DNA of 49,217 bases from Pseudomonadota bacterium. Lineage in GTDB: Bacteria; Pseudomonadota; Alphaproteobacteria; UBA2136; JASBTF01. A model generated the notes under the pieces. The model worked only from the letters and a program-made list of their open reading frames with translations, was not told the origin of the DNA and did no database searches. The translations under genes were made by a program, and so were the position numbers. Positions 31,896 to 40,992 of this stretch are shown here, in pieces (the stretch's first letter is position 1; each line of letters opens with the position of its first letter). The DNA lies in assembly GCA_030148545.1 (NCBI GenBank), contig JASBTF010000002.1:1-49217 (forward strand), written 5' to 3'.

Positions 31896-33593
31896 ATGAT
31901 TTTACGCCATACCATGCCAGCTGCCGCTCCTCTGATTTGTGCTTTATTGCCGCTCCTTAGCGCCTGCCAAAAACCGGCAGAGCCAACCGTGCAGGAGCAA
32001 CCGCTGGACACTTCCACTTACCTGCGTGCTCGCGTAGCAGAAGCTCGTGGCGATATTGGCCTTGCTGCAACCGGCTACCTTTCCACGCTCAGCAGCATGC
32101 CAAACAATGTGGATTTACGCCGCGATGTGTTTGCCACCACACTCTCAGCTGGCGATGTGGAAAATGCCATGCGCATTGCCCGCACTCTCAGCGCTGAAGA
32201 AGCGCCAGAAGCACTGGTGCATGTTGTAAAATCCTTAGCAGAACTGCAAGACAGTAACTACGCCACCGCCCGCGAGCATATGCTACGCGCCCGTGCTACA
32301 GCACCCAACCTACTCCAGTTTGACCTCTACCGCGCGTATATCGACCTCGCCGACGGTGTGGAGCTGGATAACATTATTACCCGCTTGGTAGAGCTAGACA
32401 TTCCCCCTATTTTAGAGGCACAGCGCCTGTACCACTTGGGCCGTTTGCGGGAGCAAGCTGGCTACCTTGATAACGCGGCCGAGCTTTACCACGCTGCACT
32501 CCAAGCCGAACGTGGTGCATTACTACCCACATTGCGTTTGGCGAATCTATACCGCCACCAAGGGCAGGAAGATTTAGCACTAGAAGTACTCTCTCGGTTT
32601 GAGGCCAACAACCCTAACTCTGTGCTTACTCAAAATATTCGCCAACAAATTGCCAGCGGCAAAGCACCAGTGCCATTTAACCCCACATTAAATGATAGCC
32701 TGAGCGATGTATCCTTCGGTTTTGCTTTGCTGATGTGGGTGCAGGGCTATCCATCACCCGCACAGCAGTTGTTACAGCTGAGCCACTGGAATGCACCACA
32801 GGGCTACATTGCCCAGCTGTTTTTGGCCATGTTGGCCGAAGAACAAGGCTTTACCGAACAAGCGCGTGACATTTACACTAATATTCCACAGCGTGAGTTT
32901 ACCTACCTTGCGGCACGGTTACGCCTTGCCGAGCTAGAGCATAATCAAGGCCATACCAAACAGGCAATTAACGCACTAAACGAGCTCATAGATGATGGCT
33001 ACACCCAAAACGCTGTGCGCCAAGTGTTGGGGGATTTACTTTACCGCAGTGGCGATTACCATGCCGCGATTGAGCAGTTCTCCATGTTGCTAGATGATGT
33101 GGCTGAGCCAGCTATTCACCATGCACCACTTTATTTTGCACGTGGTGCCAGCTACGAACGCCTAAAAAATATTGAAAACGCCAGTACCGATTTGGAGCAA
33201 GCCCTACGTTTGCAGCCAGACAACCCTACTGTGCTCAACTACCTGGGCTACATGTGGGCCGACCATGATAAAAACCTAGACCAAGCGCTAGAGCTTGTGG
33301 CCCGTGCACTACTGCTACGCCCTAACGATGGCGCTATTATCGATAGCGTCGGCTGGGTGTATTTTAAACAGGGTGACCATACCCGTGCGCTAAAATACCT
33401 AGAACGTGCGGTGGAACTAGAACCAACCGACCCAGTTATTAACCGCCACCTAGGTGATGTGTATCAAGCAAATGGTCGGACCAAAGAGGCGATGCGCCAA
33501 TGGCGCCGCGCATGGCAGCTAAACCCTGAAGATATGGTAGAGCGCCAAATTCTTAAACAACGCTTAGGCCTTATTGACGCCGCCCGTAAGTAG
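31896..33593 (+). CDS. TPR-repeat lipoprotein
   Basis: 565 residues. A signal peptide with lipobox LLSAC (Cys24) anchors it in a membrane leaflet facing the periplasm. The rest is alpha-helical with TPR-type repeats throughout, clearest at the C-terminus: PDNPTVLNYLGYMWAD, NDGAIIDSVGWVYFKQGDHTRALKYLERAVE split over two helices, and DPVINRHLGDVYQANGRTKEAMRQW. Such large alphaproteobacterial TPR proteins likely scaffold envelope complexes. An ATG at 31914 is a second candidate but would shorten the signal peptide. It follows the ydcF-like gene by 48 bases. Confidence 0.87.
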   Translation: MILRHTMPAAAPLICALLPLLSACQKPAEPTVQEQPLDTSTYLRARVAEARGDIGLAATGYLSTLSSMPNNVDLRRDVFATTLSAGDVENAMRIARTLSAEEAPEALVHVVKSLAELQDSNYATAREHMLRARATAPNLLQFDLYRAYIDLADGVELDNIITRLVELDIPPILEAQRLYHLGRLREQAGYLDNAAELYHAALQAERGALLPTLRLANLYRHQGQEDLALEVLSRFEANNPNSVLTQNIRQQIASGKAPVPFNPTLNDSLSDVSFGFALLMWVQGYPSPAQQLLQLSHWNAPQGYIAQLFLAMLAEEQGFTEQARDIYTNIPQREFTYLAARLRLAELEHNQGHTKQAINALNELIDDGYTQNAVRQVLGDLLYRSGDYHAAIEQFSMLLDDVAEPAIHHAPLYFARGASYERLKNIENASTDLEQALRLQPDNPTVLNYLGYMWADHDKNLDQALELVARALLLRPNDGAIIDSVGWVYFKQGDHTRALKYLERAVELEPTDPVINRHLGDVYQANGRTKEAMRQWRRAWQLNPEDMVERQILKQRLGLIDAARK

Positions 33594-33659
33594 AGGCTTG
33601 CTCTCTTTTCTGTTAAATGGTATCTGTCAGTTACGAATTAACAGAATGGAATAAAAAGC

Positions 33660-34298
33660 ATGTCTGCCCCTAAAATTGCGATCATTAGCGGTTCTCACCG
33701 CCCAGAAAGCCAAAGTGAAAAAGTAGCTAACTACCTTGCAGCTCAGCTAAAGGAAAAACACAACGCTGAGCCCTGGGTGTATGCCTTGGGTAAAGAACCT
33801 CTACCACTATGGGATGAGGGTATGTGGGGTGTAGAAAACCCAGACTTTGCCTTTTGGGACCAATACTGGCAGCCACTTTCTGCCAAATTGCAGGGCTCTG
33901 ACGGTGTGGTGATTATTGCCCCAGAATGGAATGGTACTGCACCTGCTGGGCTGAAAAACTTCTTCCACCTTACATCTGGGCAGGATTTGGGGCACAAACC
34001 AGGCTTGCTGGTAAGTGTTACCGCCTCGGCACACAATGGTGCCTATCCCATTGCCGAACTACGCATGAGCGGCACCAAAAACAACAAACTGGTCTATGTG
34101 CCTGACCACCTGATTATCCGCAACGCTGGTGATATCCTCAACGCTGAACCCACCACAGGTGAACATGCAGGTACCGATAGCTACATGCGCGAACGGATTG
34201 ATTACACCCTAGGTGTGTTCCGCCAATATGTAGACGCCTTAAAACCCCTGCGCGAGCAAGGCGATTGGATTAACGAAAAATATGCCTACGGAATGTAG
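33660..34298 (+). CDS. NADPH-dependent FMN reductase family flavoprotein
   Basis: 212 aa with a flavodoxin-like fold. The phosphate-binding loop is SGSHRPESQSEK (10-21), the GTAPAGLKNFF motif binds flavin, and PEWNGT follows strand 3 as in the family (normally PEYN). It likely reduces FMN or quinones with NAD(P)H. ATG is preceded by an AATGGAATAAAAAG stretch. It ends at a strong terminator. No substrate gene is adjacent. Confidence 0.88.
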   Translation: MSAPKIAIISGSHRPESQSEKVANYLAAQLKEKHNAEPWVYALGKEPLPLWDEGMWGVENPDFAFWDQYWQPLSAKLQGSDGVVIIAPEWNGTAPAGLKNFFHLTSGQDLGHKPGLLVSVTASAHNGAYPIAELRMSGTKNNKLVYVPDHLIIRNAGDILNAEPTTGEHAGTDSYMRERIDYTLGVFRQYVDALKPLREQGDWINEKYAYGM

Positions 34299-34326
34299 AA
34301 AAGCGCGGGTTTCCCCGCGCTTTTTT
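34299..34326. terminator. Bidirectional terminator
   Basis: AAAAGCGCGGG, loop TTT, CCCCGCGC then six T on the plus strand. A-rich bases on the other side let it also stop the convergent orphan gene at 34325-34705. Confidence 0.87.
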
Positions 34327-34705
34327 AAGCTTTTACACTATATTTAACAGGTATTTTCACCTGTCCCCGACCAATCATGTTCACAGTAATCATTTTAGGT
34401 AACCCATCAAAAGGGTTATCCGTATGCTGAAAACTCAACCTTTCGTAAGGTACTGGGCCATCTCTCAAAGAACTATGTCCAGACTCAAACTCAATAGCAC
34501 CTGCAGGTTCTTTCAAGAGCTTACAATGAATTTGCCCCCACTGCCTTGTAGAAGCAATACGCAAGTAAGGCTCTGGAACAATCTCAGCATCCGCCAGCAA
34601 ACTTTTCAGGTTTGGAGCCATATTTGCTAAGGCCGATTTAAAAGTTTCCACACTGTTCGGCTTACCGTTAAACATGTTTTGTAGTTCATTAAAAGTCGCT
34701 CGCAT
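34325..34705 (-). CDS. Orphan hypothetical protein, 126 aa
   Basis: No family recognised. Soluble, with a helical N-terminus (FNELQNMFNGKPNSVETFKS as two helices) and a beta-rich C-terminus (QIHCKLLKEPAG, KMITVNMIGRGQVKIPV). One cysteine. It lies two bases after the stop of the gene at 34708-35160, which makes an operon. It ends at a bidirectional terminator. AT-richer than its neighbours. Confidence 0.62.
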   Translation of the reverse strand: MRATFNELQNMFNGKPNSVETFKSALANMAPNLKSLLADAEIVPEPYLRIASTRQWGQIHCKLLKEPAGAIEFESGHSSLRDGPVPYERLSFQHTDNPFDGLPKMITVNMIGRGQVKIPVKYSVKA

Positions 34706-34707
34706 GC

Positions 34708-35160
34708 TTACCTCGCAATCCTATAACGCAACCGCACAGTGACTTCCAGATTATGTGTTGAACAAGTAACGTCAATTTCAGATGGCAATATTTTTTTAAG
34801 AGGCGGTTGCCCCACATACATACTCTTCAATACATTTTCACGACCGTCAGGACGATACGGGTTGGCCTGACTAACAATACGTGTCACCAACGTATCTGTA
34901 GGAGAACGTGGTAATATTACCTCCAATACACTTCCAATTTTTATTATTGGCCAAATTTGCCAGCGTGGTTTAACACGCAGCTCACTTTTAGCTAAAAGTT
35001 CAGAAATTTCATCAGGGTTATCAACAAAGGTTTCTCCATATGTAGACCATTTACCTTGCCATTCGCCCTTAGCAAAATAATCTAACATTCCATTAAAGCA
35101 GCACGTATCTGGGGTGTACATCATTTCGAGCTCAGCTCGGGTTGCAGTTTTTATTTTCAT
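34708..35160 (-). CDS. Orphan hypothetical protein, 150 aa, operon partner
   Basis: I start at ATG 35160, preceded by GGAG with a six-base spacer, instead of the far-upstream start at 35214. It begins MKIKTATRAELEMMYTPD, then CCFNGMLDYFAKGEWQGKW and an all-beta-looking second half (VLEVILPRSPTDTLVTRIVS, LEVTVRLRYRIAR). Two adjacent cysteines (DTCCF) and one later (DVTCSTH). No recognised domain. It shares a promoter region with sucC (divergent), which also holds a repeat. The two genes look like one acquired or lineage-specific operon. Confidence 0.62.
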   Translation of the reverse strand: MKIKTATRAELEMMYTPDTCCFNGMLDYFAKGEWQGKWSTYGETFVDNPDEISELLAKSELRVKPRWQIWPIIKIGSVLEVILPRSPTDTLVTRIVSQANPYRPDGRENVLKSMYVGQPPLKKILPSEIDVTCSTHNLEVTVRLRYRIAR

Positions 35161-35231
35161 GGGAAACTCCATGCAAGAAAAGATAATGTTGCTAACCTTA
35201 TTGCATACACCCATCTGACTGGCAAGATGTT

Positions 35232-35266
35232 CGTGGTCCCTAGACCACAGCGTGACTAGGTCCGAG
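35232..35266 (-). repeat. Degenerate three-hairpin repeat, copy 7 (hairpin c only)
   Basis: On the minus strand: CCTAG/CTAGG inner stem with CAC/GTG above it, an A on one side and GA on the other, then CCACG. Outer pairing is imperfect and hairpins a and b are missing. It lies in the divergent gap between the orphan operon and sucC, the only copy at a 5' end of both flanking genes. Confidence 0.5.
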
Positions 35267-35340
35267 CAGTCTCATGTTGACCCCACCCGTTGCCGCAGCT
35301 ACAGTGTGGGCAACACAATAAAGAAGCAGGTTCCAAACCC

Positions 35341-36516
35341 ATGAACATCCACGAGTATCAGGCTAAAAAAATTCTTAAAAACTTTGGCGTTGCTGTGCCA
35401 AAAGGTGTGTTTTGCACCACAGCGGACGAAGCAGCAAAAGCGTTCGACACACTGGGCACCCCAGTGGTAGCCGCCAAAGCACAAGTACACGCTGGTGGCC
35501 GCGGTAAAGCGGGTGGCGTGAAAATTTGCAAATCAGCCGATGAAACCAAGGATTTTGCTAAAAGCCTACTCGGCACCCGATTGGTCACACATCAGACCAC
35601 TGCAGAAGGCCAACCAATTGCCGGTATTTACGTGGAAGAGGGTACCGACATTGCAAGCGAGCTATATGTAGCAGTGCTGCTGGACCGTGCGCAAAGTAAG
35701 CCCATTATTATGGCCAGCACCGAAGGCGGTATGGACATTGAAGAAGTGGCTGAAAGCACGCCAGAGAAAATCATTAAAGAAACTATTGACCCTGCCTTTG
35801 GTTTGCAGCCGTTCCAAGCACGTAAAGTGGCTTTTGCACTGGGCCTAAGCCCTGAGCAGGTAAAACACGCAGCTAAGTTCATGATGGCGCTGTACCAAAC
35901 CTATGTGGAAACCGATGCCGACATGGTGGAGATTAACCCGCTCGTGGTTACAGGTGATGACCGCATTGTAGCGCTGGACGCCAAAATGGGCTTTGACGGT
36001 AGCGCACTATACCGCCAACCAGATGTGGAAGCTCTGCGTGACAGCAGCCAAGACGACCCACGTGAAGCCGAGGCCACCAAGCACGACCTAAACTACGTAG
36101 CGCTAGATGGCGACATTGGCTGCATGGTAAACGGCGCTGGCCTTGCTATGGCCAGTATGGATATTATTAAGCACTTTGGTGCTGCACCAGCCAACTTCCT
36201 CGACGTTGGTGGTACCGCCACTGAAGAACGTATTACGGCCGCGCTGAAGCTGATTCTCTCCGACGAAAATGTAAAAGGTATTTTGGTGAACATTTTTGGC
36301 GGCATTGTGAAGTGTGATGTGGTGGCCAGCGGTATTGTTGCCGCCGCGAAGGAAATTAACCTGCACGTGCCATTGGTGGCGCGCTTGGAAGGTACCAATG
36401 TGGAAAAAGGTAAGGAAATTCTGGCCAACAGTGGCCTGCCAATTATCCCTGCCGCCACCTTGGCCGAAGCAGCAGAAAAAATCACCACCGAGGTGCAACA
36501 AGCCAAGGCAGCTTAG
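35341..36516 (+). CDS. sucC: Succinate-CoA ligase (ADP-forming) beta subunit
   Basis: TCA-cycle enzyme; the beta subunit carries the ATP-grasp domain. Signatures are [38 protein letters not shown] (ATP-grasp glycine loop), [17 protein letters not shown] and VEINPLVVT (metal-binding E and N). The C-terminus has [28 protein letters not shown] and [13 protein letters not shown]. 391 aa from ATG 35341; an in-frame start at 35290 would add 17 residues. sucD, normally the next gene, is absent: a terminator follows at once. The alpha subunit must be elsewhere. Confidence 0.95.
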   Translation: MNIHEYQAKKILKNFGVAVPKGVFCTTADEAAKAFDTLGTPVVAAKAQVHAGGRGKAGGVKICKSADETKDFAKSLLGTRLVTHQTTAEGQPIAGIYVEEGTDIASELYVAVLLDRAQSKPIIMASTEGGMDIEEVAESTPEKIIKETIDPAFGLQPFQARKVAFALGLSPEQVKHAAKFMMALYQTYVETDADMVEINPLVVTGDDRIVALDAKMGFDGSALYRQPDVEALRDSSQDDPREAEATKHDLNYVALDGDIGCMVNGAGLAMASMDIIKHFGAAPANFLDVGGTATEERITAALKLILSDENVKGILVNIFGGIVKCDVVASGIVAAAKEINLHVPLVARLEGTNVEKGKEILANSGLPIIPAATLAEAAEKITTEVQQAKAA

Positions 36517-36529
36517 ATAAGCCCTCTTT

Positions 36530-36555
36530 AAAAAACCGCCCTTCGGGGCGGTTTT
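36530..36555 (+). terminator. Rho-independent terminator after sucC (repeat copy 1)
   Basis: AAAAAACCGCCC, loop TTCG, then GGGCGGTTTT. The same 26 bases recur at 37051-37076 on the other side of the orphan gene. Confidence 0.88.
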
Positions 36556-36643
36556 GTTCTTGTGCACAATTGTAACTTCTATTAGGTTTGCCACCAAGAA
36601 CCATCAAATTTTTGATTTTATCGCTCAGTAGAGGAGACTCCCC

Positions 36644-37039
36644 ATGAGCACAACTACTACTCGTATTAAAGGTCTTGGTGAAGCTTTTGACCAAGAAGAG
36701 TTCATTAAACTTTTAACTGAATTCCTACCAAAATGGTTTCTTTACCGAAGGCAGGGTATCTACTACACACTGGACTCTGAACTTGTTATTCCACTACGTG
36801 CGATACGCCTTGCACTACACGAAGTTGCGCACTCTGCCTCCCTTAAAGATTTGGGTAAAATGAGATCAGAAAAAAGCACAACCGTTGAAGCTCGGCACGT
36901 TGTTACACAAAAAGCCTTCAAAACCTTGGTTGAGCAAAGCCTTGAAAAACTCAACATCAAGTTTACTGTCAGTAGGCCTGCTGTTAGATATGGCCGAGAA
37001 TCTGTCACCATTTCCTTTGCAGAGCTCCGTAAATTGTAA
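36644..37039 (+). CDS. Orphan hypothetical protein, 131 aa
   Basis: No recognised family. N-terminal helices (EAFDQEEFIKLLTEFLPKWFL) are followed by a mixed region (YYTLDSELVIPLRAIRLAL), a basic helix and a beta strand (VRYGRESVTISFAELRKL). No cysteines. It has a GAGGAG ribosome site nine bases upstream and is flanked on both sides by identical 26-base terminators. This suggests an inserted cassette where sucD might have been. No signal peptide or TM segment is visible. Confidence 0.65.
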   Translation: MSTTTTRIKGLGEAFDQEEFIKLLTEFLPKWFLYRRQGIYYTLDSELVIPLRAIRLALHEVAHSASLKDLGKMRSEKSTTVEARHVVTQKAFKTLVEQSLEKLNIKFTVSRPAVRYGRESVTISFAELRKL

Positions 37040-37050
37040 AATATCTTCTG

Positions 37051-37076
37051 AAAAAACCGCCCTTCGGGGCGGTTTT
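37051..37076 (+). terminator. Rho-independent terminator after orphan gene (repeat copy 2)
   Basis: Identical 26 bases to 36530-36555 (six A, CCGCCC, TTCG, GGGCGG, T). It may serve the orphan gene. Confidence 0.88.
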
Positions 37077-37125
37077 TCTACTATAGGCCAATAACTTTAA
37101 AATTTTTCTAACGATATAATGGTAA

Positions 37126-37152
37126 GAATAAGTAAATTTGCTGTATTTAGGG
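37126..37152 (+). repeat. 27-base direct repeat, copy B
   Basis: Matches 28341-28367 at 25 of 27 positions (GAATAAGTAAATTTGCTG then TATTTAGGG). It is followed after 11 bases by the hairpin at 37164-37215. Confidence 0.7.
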
Positions 37153-37163
37153 GTGCCGGTGCC

Positions 37164-37215
37164 GTGGTGAAGCTGACGACGCGTAGCTAAAACCTACACG
37201 AGGAAGCTGAACCAC
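37164..37215. repeat. Long intergenic hairpin downstream of lepA
   Basis: Outer stem GTGGT/ACCAC, a GA/GA internal loop, AGCT/AGCT, then CG-C-GTAG with CTAC-A-CG around an A-rich loop. It is related in style to the other intergenic elements but lacks the GCAAAG hairpin. Confidence 0.55.
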
Positions 37216-37245
37216 AAAGCGGTGCGCATAAATCAGTAAAGGTGC

Positions 37246-39048
37246 TTATTCGGAAAGCTTGAGGGCAGCGAGAAATGCCTCCTGCGGCACTTCTACCGAA
37301 CCAATGGACTTCATGCGTTTTTTACCCTTCTTCTGCGCTTCTAGCAGTTTGCGCTTACGGGTTACGTCCCCGCCATAACACTTAGCGGTCACGTTTTTGC
37401 GCAGTGCTTTCACACTCTCACGGGCAATAATTTTACCGCCAATGGTCGCTTGCAGCGCTACTTCAAACATTTGTCGCGGAATCAGCTCCTTCAACTTCAC
37501 CAACAGTTGGCGGCCGCGTTGTTCAGCAAAGTCGCGGTGGGTAATCATGCTAAACGCATCTACTGGGTCACCGTTGATCAAAATATTCACCTTCACCAAA
37601 TGGGCATCCTCATACCCTGCTGGTTCGTAGTCGAAACTCGCATAACCACGGGTGAGCGACTTAAGCCGATCGTAAAAGTCCAGCACTACCTCGTTCAATG
37701 GCAGTTTATAGGTCAACATCACACGGCTACCGGTGTGCTGCATGTCCACTTGGTGGCCACGTTTTTCCACACACAAGCCAATAACCGCGCCCACATATTC
37801 ATCTGGCACCATAATGGTGGCTTTAATCAATGGCTCTTGGAACGCACGGATTTTGTTTGGCTCCGGCAAGTCGGCTGGGTTTTCAATTTGCAGCACTTGG
37901 TCTTGCGTGGTTTCCACCCGGTACACCACGTTTGGTGCGGTGGTTACCAAGTCTAGGTCAAACTCACGTTCCAAACGTTCTTGCACAATTTCCATATGTA
38001 ACAACCCAAGGAAACCACAGCGGAACCCGTACCCCAACGCAGCTGAGCTTTCCGCCTGATAGGTAAAACTGGTGTCGTTCACCCGTAGCTTGCCCAACGC
38101 ATCTTTCAGTTTTTCATAATCTTCTGCCTCGGTTGGGTACAAACCACAGAACACTAGAGGCTGCACTTCCTTAAAGCCGGGTAATGGCTCGGCGGCAGGG
38201 TGGTGTACATCAGTAATTGTGTCACCCACATTGGCATCTTCAACCGATTTAATTGCCGCGGTCAGCACACCTACTTCACCTTCATACAAAGCGTCCATCG
38301 TTTTTAGCTCTGGGGTCAGCACACCCACACGCTCAATGGTGTAGCTACGGCCGTTGGACATAAACTGAACCTTCTGCCCTTTCTTCAGCTCACCCTTCAG
38401 TACACGTACCAACACCACCACGCCTAGGTAGTTATCGTACCAAGCGTCTACCAGCAGGGCTTTTAGCTCTTGTTCAGCGGGTACCACTGGCGCCGGCAGG
38501 CGCTCCACCATGGCTTCCAGCAAATTCTCCACACCCAAACCAGTTTTGGCGGATACTTCAACCGCGTCACTGGCATCTAGGCCAATAATTTCTTCAATTT
38601 GCTCTTTTACTTTTTCAGGCTCGGCGGCGGGTAAATCTACCTTGTTGAGCACCGGCAATAGCTCCAAATCTTGCTCCAATGCCATGTAAACATTAGCCAG
38701 CGTTTGTGCTTCCACCCCTTGGCTGGCATCCACCACCAGTAGCGCGCCTTCACACGCCGCCAAACTACGCGAAACCTCGTAGCTAAAGTCCACGTGGCCC
38801 GGGGTATCAATCAGGTTAAACTGATAAGTCTCGCCATTTTTAGCGGTATAATTAAGGCGAATGGCGTTGGCTTTAATGGTAATGCCGCGCTCACGCTCAA
38901 TATCCATGGTATCAAGCAGCTGGCTTTGCATGTTGCGTGTGTCCACACCTTGGCTCAGCTCAATAATACGATCCGCCAACGTCGACTTCCCATGGTCGAT
39001 GTGGGCAATAATACAAAAATTGCGAATATGGTCTTTGCGTACAGTCAT
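37246..39048 (-). CDS. lepA: Elongation factor 4 (LepA)
   Basis: Ribosome-associated GTPase involved in translation and ribosome biogenesis under stress. G-domain motifs: AHIDHGKST (15-23), RERGITIKA switch, DTPGHVDF and NKVDLP. EF-G-like domains III and V follow, and the LepA-specific C-terminal domain has [21 protein letters not shown] (split here). 600 aa, exactly family length. The start ATG is about 80 bases from the divergent comM start. Confidence 0.98.
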   Translation of the reverse strand: MTVRKDHIRNFCIIAHIDHGKSTLADRIIELSQGVDTRNMQSQLLDTMDIERERGITIKANAIRLNYTAKNGETYQFNLIDTPGHVDFSYEVSRSLAACEGALLVVDASQGVEAQTLANVYMALEQDLELLPVLNKVDLPAAEPEKVKEQIEEIIGLDASDAVEVSAKTGLGVENLLEAMVERLPAPVVPAEQELKALLVDAWYDNYLGVVVLVRVLKGELKKGQKVQFMSNGRSYTIERVGVLTPELKTMDALYEGEVGVLTAAIKSVEDANVGDTITDVHHPAAEPLPGFKEVQPLVFCGLYPTEAEDYEKLKDALGKLRVNDTSFTYQAESSAALGYGFRCGFLGLLHMEIVQERLEREFDLDLVTTAPNVVYRVETTQDQVLQIENPADLPEPNKIRAFQEPLIKATIMVPDEYVGAVIGLCVEKRGHQVDMQHTGSRVMLTYKLPLNEVVLDFYDRLKSLTRGYASFDYEPAGYEDAHLVKVNILINGDPVDAFSMITHRDFAEQRGRQLLVKLKELIPRQMFEVALQATIGGKIIARESVKALRKNVTAKCYGGDVTRKRKLLEAQKKGKKRMKSIGSVEVPQEAFLAALKLSE

Positions 39049-39130
39049 TACAGGCTATGTAACAAAGTTTACAAGGAAAGTCAGCAAAATCCCTTGATTC
39101 AACCAACAACTTTGAGTTTATATACAGTCC

Positions 39131-40672
39131 ATGAGCTCAGCTGCCAATGTTATTCAGGTTAAAACCGTTGCCCTTACGGGGATAGAAGCCACTACGGTGA
39201 CCGTGCAAGTACAGCTCAGCAAAGGTGTTGTGGCGTTTAATGTGGTTGGGTTGCCCAACAACGCGGTGAAGGAAAGCCGCGAGCGTGTGCGTGGTGCGTT
39301 CCATGCGTTAGGGCTATCACTGCCTGCTAAGCGCATTACCGTTAACCTCGCCCCCGCCGATTTACAAAAAGAAGGTAGTCATTTTGACCTCCCCATCGCT
39401 ATGGGTGTGCTCGCCGCCTTGGGTGTGGTACCTGCCGAGGCAATTGAAAACATTTTCTTCATGGCCGAGTTGGGGCTAGACGGATCATTATTGCCCGTAC
39501 CCGGCACCCTGCCCAGCGCTATTCATGCTCTTGCGGAAGAAGCCAAAGCCTTTACCGTAGCCAAACCCAACGCACCCGAGGCCGCATGGGCCGCCGGGCT
39601 AGATGTTTACGGCTTTACCCACCTGCGCGATATTATTGCCCACTACACAGGCGATACCCCACAACCGGTAACACCACTCCCTCAGCTAGAAGCCCCGTTG
39701 GCGCACACTCAAAAAGATTTACGTGATATCCGCGGCCAAGAAAATGCCAAACGCGCGGCCGAAATTGCCGCCGCGGGTGGCCATAATTTACTGCTCATTG
39801 GGCCACCTGGCAGCGGTAAAAGTATGCTCGCGCAACGCTTACCAGACCTGCTACCACCGCTCACCCCTGCTGAAGCACTGGATGTAAGCATGGTACACTC
39901 TATTGCCGGAACCTTAGGGCGCGAGGGCTTGGTGCGTACCCGCCCTTTCCGCGACCCACACCATAATGCCAGTAGCGCCGCCCTAGCCGGTGGTGGCCCC
40001 AAAGCCAAACCAGGAGAAATGAGCTTAGCCCACCACGGCGTGTTGTTTATGGATGAACTACCCGAGTTTAAACGCGACGTACTAGAAACTCTACGCCAAC
40101 CATTAGAGAGTGGGCAGGTGACCATCAGCCGCGCTAACCACCACTATACCTACCCGGCTAATTTTCAGCTCATTGCGGCGATGAACCCATGCCCTTGCGG
40201 TTACTTGGGCGACCCTAAAAAACAATGTCGCCGTGCCCCTGCGTGTGCCGAACAATACCAAAACCGCCTGAGTGGCCCACTGCTGGACCGTTTTGATTTG
40301 CATGTACATGTCCCCAAAGTAAATGTGGAAGACCTGAATTTGCCACCTGCAAAGGAAGGGTCGGCCAACGTGGCTGAGCGTGTACATGCCGCCCGCGCCC
40401 GCCAAACAGCTCGTTTTGAAGGTACCGAGCTTTCCACCAATGCACAGCTCAGCGGCCAATTGCTCGATGAATACTGTGCGGTAGACGACGCCTCGCGCCA
40501 ATTACTCAACAGCGCTGCCGAACGGTTTGACCTCTCCGCCCGTGCCTACCACCGTGTACTGAAGGTGGCACGCACCATTGCCGATTTGGCAGGTAACCCC
40601 ACCATTACCCGCCAACATGTGGCCGAGGCACTCGGCTACCGTAACCTGCAGGACACAAAACAGGCGGCTTAA
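39131..40672 (+). CDS. comM: ComM/YifB-family Mg-chelatase-like AAA ATPase
   Basis: Hexameric helicase-like ATPase linked to branch migration in natural transformation. An N-terminal Lon-protease-like fold (SKGVVAFNVVGLPNNAVKES, DLPIAMGVLAALG) precedes the AAA domain with Walker A GPPGSGKS (224-231), the Walker B-like LFMDELPEF and sensor motifs (AAMNPCPCGYLGD). A cysteine cluster, CPCG...QCRRAPAC, is also present. 513 aa, normal length. GTP/ATP-binding residues look intact. It ends at a gap of about 320 bases filled with repeats. Confidence 0.95.
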   Translation: MSSAANVIQVKTVALTGIEATTVTVQVQLSKGVVAFNVVGLPNNAVKESRERVRGAFHALGLSLPAKRITVNLAPADLQKEGSHFDLPIAMGVLAALGVVPAEAIENIFFMAELGLDGSLLPVPGTLPSAIHALAEEAKAFTVAKPNAPEAAWAAGLDVYGFTHLRDIIAHYTGDTPQPVTPLPQLEAPLAHTQKDLRDIRGQENAKRAAEIAAAGGHNLLLIGPPGSGKSMLAQRLPDLLPPLTPAEALDVSMVHSIAGTLGREGLVRTRPFRDPHHNASSAALAGGGPKAKPGEMSLAHHGVLFMDELPEFKRDVLETLRQPLESGQVTISRANHHYTYPANFQLIAAMNPCPCGYLGDPKKQCRRAPACAEQYQNRLSGPLLDRFDLHVHVPKVNVEDLNLPPAKEGSANVAERVHAARARQTARFEGTELSTNAQLSGQLLDEYCAVDDASRQLLNSAAERFDLSARAYHRVLKVARTIADLAGNPTITRQHVAEALGYRNLQDTKQAA

Positions 40673-40686
40673 ACAAATAAAATATA

Positions 40687-40860
40687 GTTGCGCAGCCAGC
40701 AAAGCTGCTACGCACTAGTGGGGGAACCTTCCTCCAACTTACCTAAAGATAAGTTTCCGGGACACTCCCTTAAAAAGGATAGTTAATCCTTTTTTGTGAC
40801 TACACCACACCAGCTCGGTCTCCCGCGCTGACCAACTCGCACTGCGAGCTTGGGACAGCG
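40687..40860 (+). repeat. Three-hairpin intergenic repeat, copy 6 with internal insertion
   Basis: Hairpin a about 40687-40715 (TGCG/CGCA, CAGC AAA GCTG) and hairpin c 40826-40860 (CGCTG/CAGCG outer, A opposite GA, CCAACTCGCA/TGCGAG-C-TTGG inner). The region between is expanded to about 110 bases and contains AACTTA/TAAGTT and AAAAAGGAT/ATCCTTTTT hairpins. The latter with its T-run looks like the comM terminator. The copy thus seems to have received an insertion in place of hairpin b. Confidence 0.7.
40772..40795 (+). terminator. Terminator-like hairpin after comM
   Basis: AAAAAGGAT, loop AGTTA, ATCC and a run of T. It lies about 100 bases after the comM stop, within repeat copy 6. Confidence 0.65.
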
Positions 40861-40992
40861 AATCAACACACCCCACTTAAAAAACCTCAATAATCCGCTA
40901 TTTCCACTTGCATCCAATATACAGAAGCGCTAAAAACAGCGCCCTGACTTCCGCATTCCTTTTTTCTTGAGATCACACAGGGAGGATATCTC

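Noticed and set aside
34708-35214. Longer 168-residue version of the orphan gene
   Set aside because: The extra N-terminus lacks a ribosome site while ATG 35160 has GGAG at good spacing.
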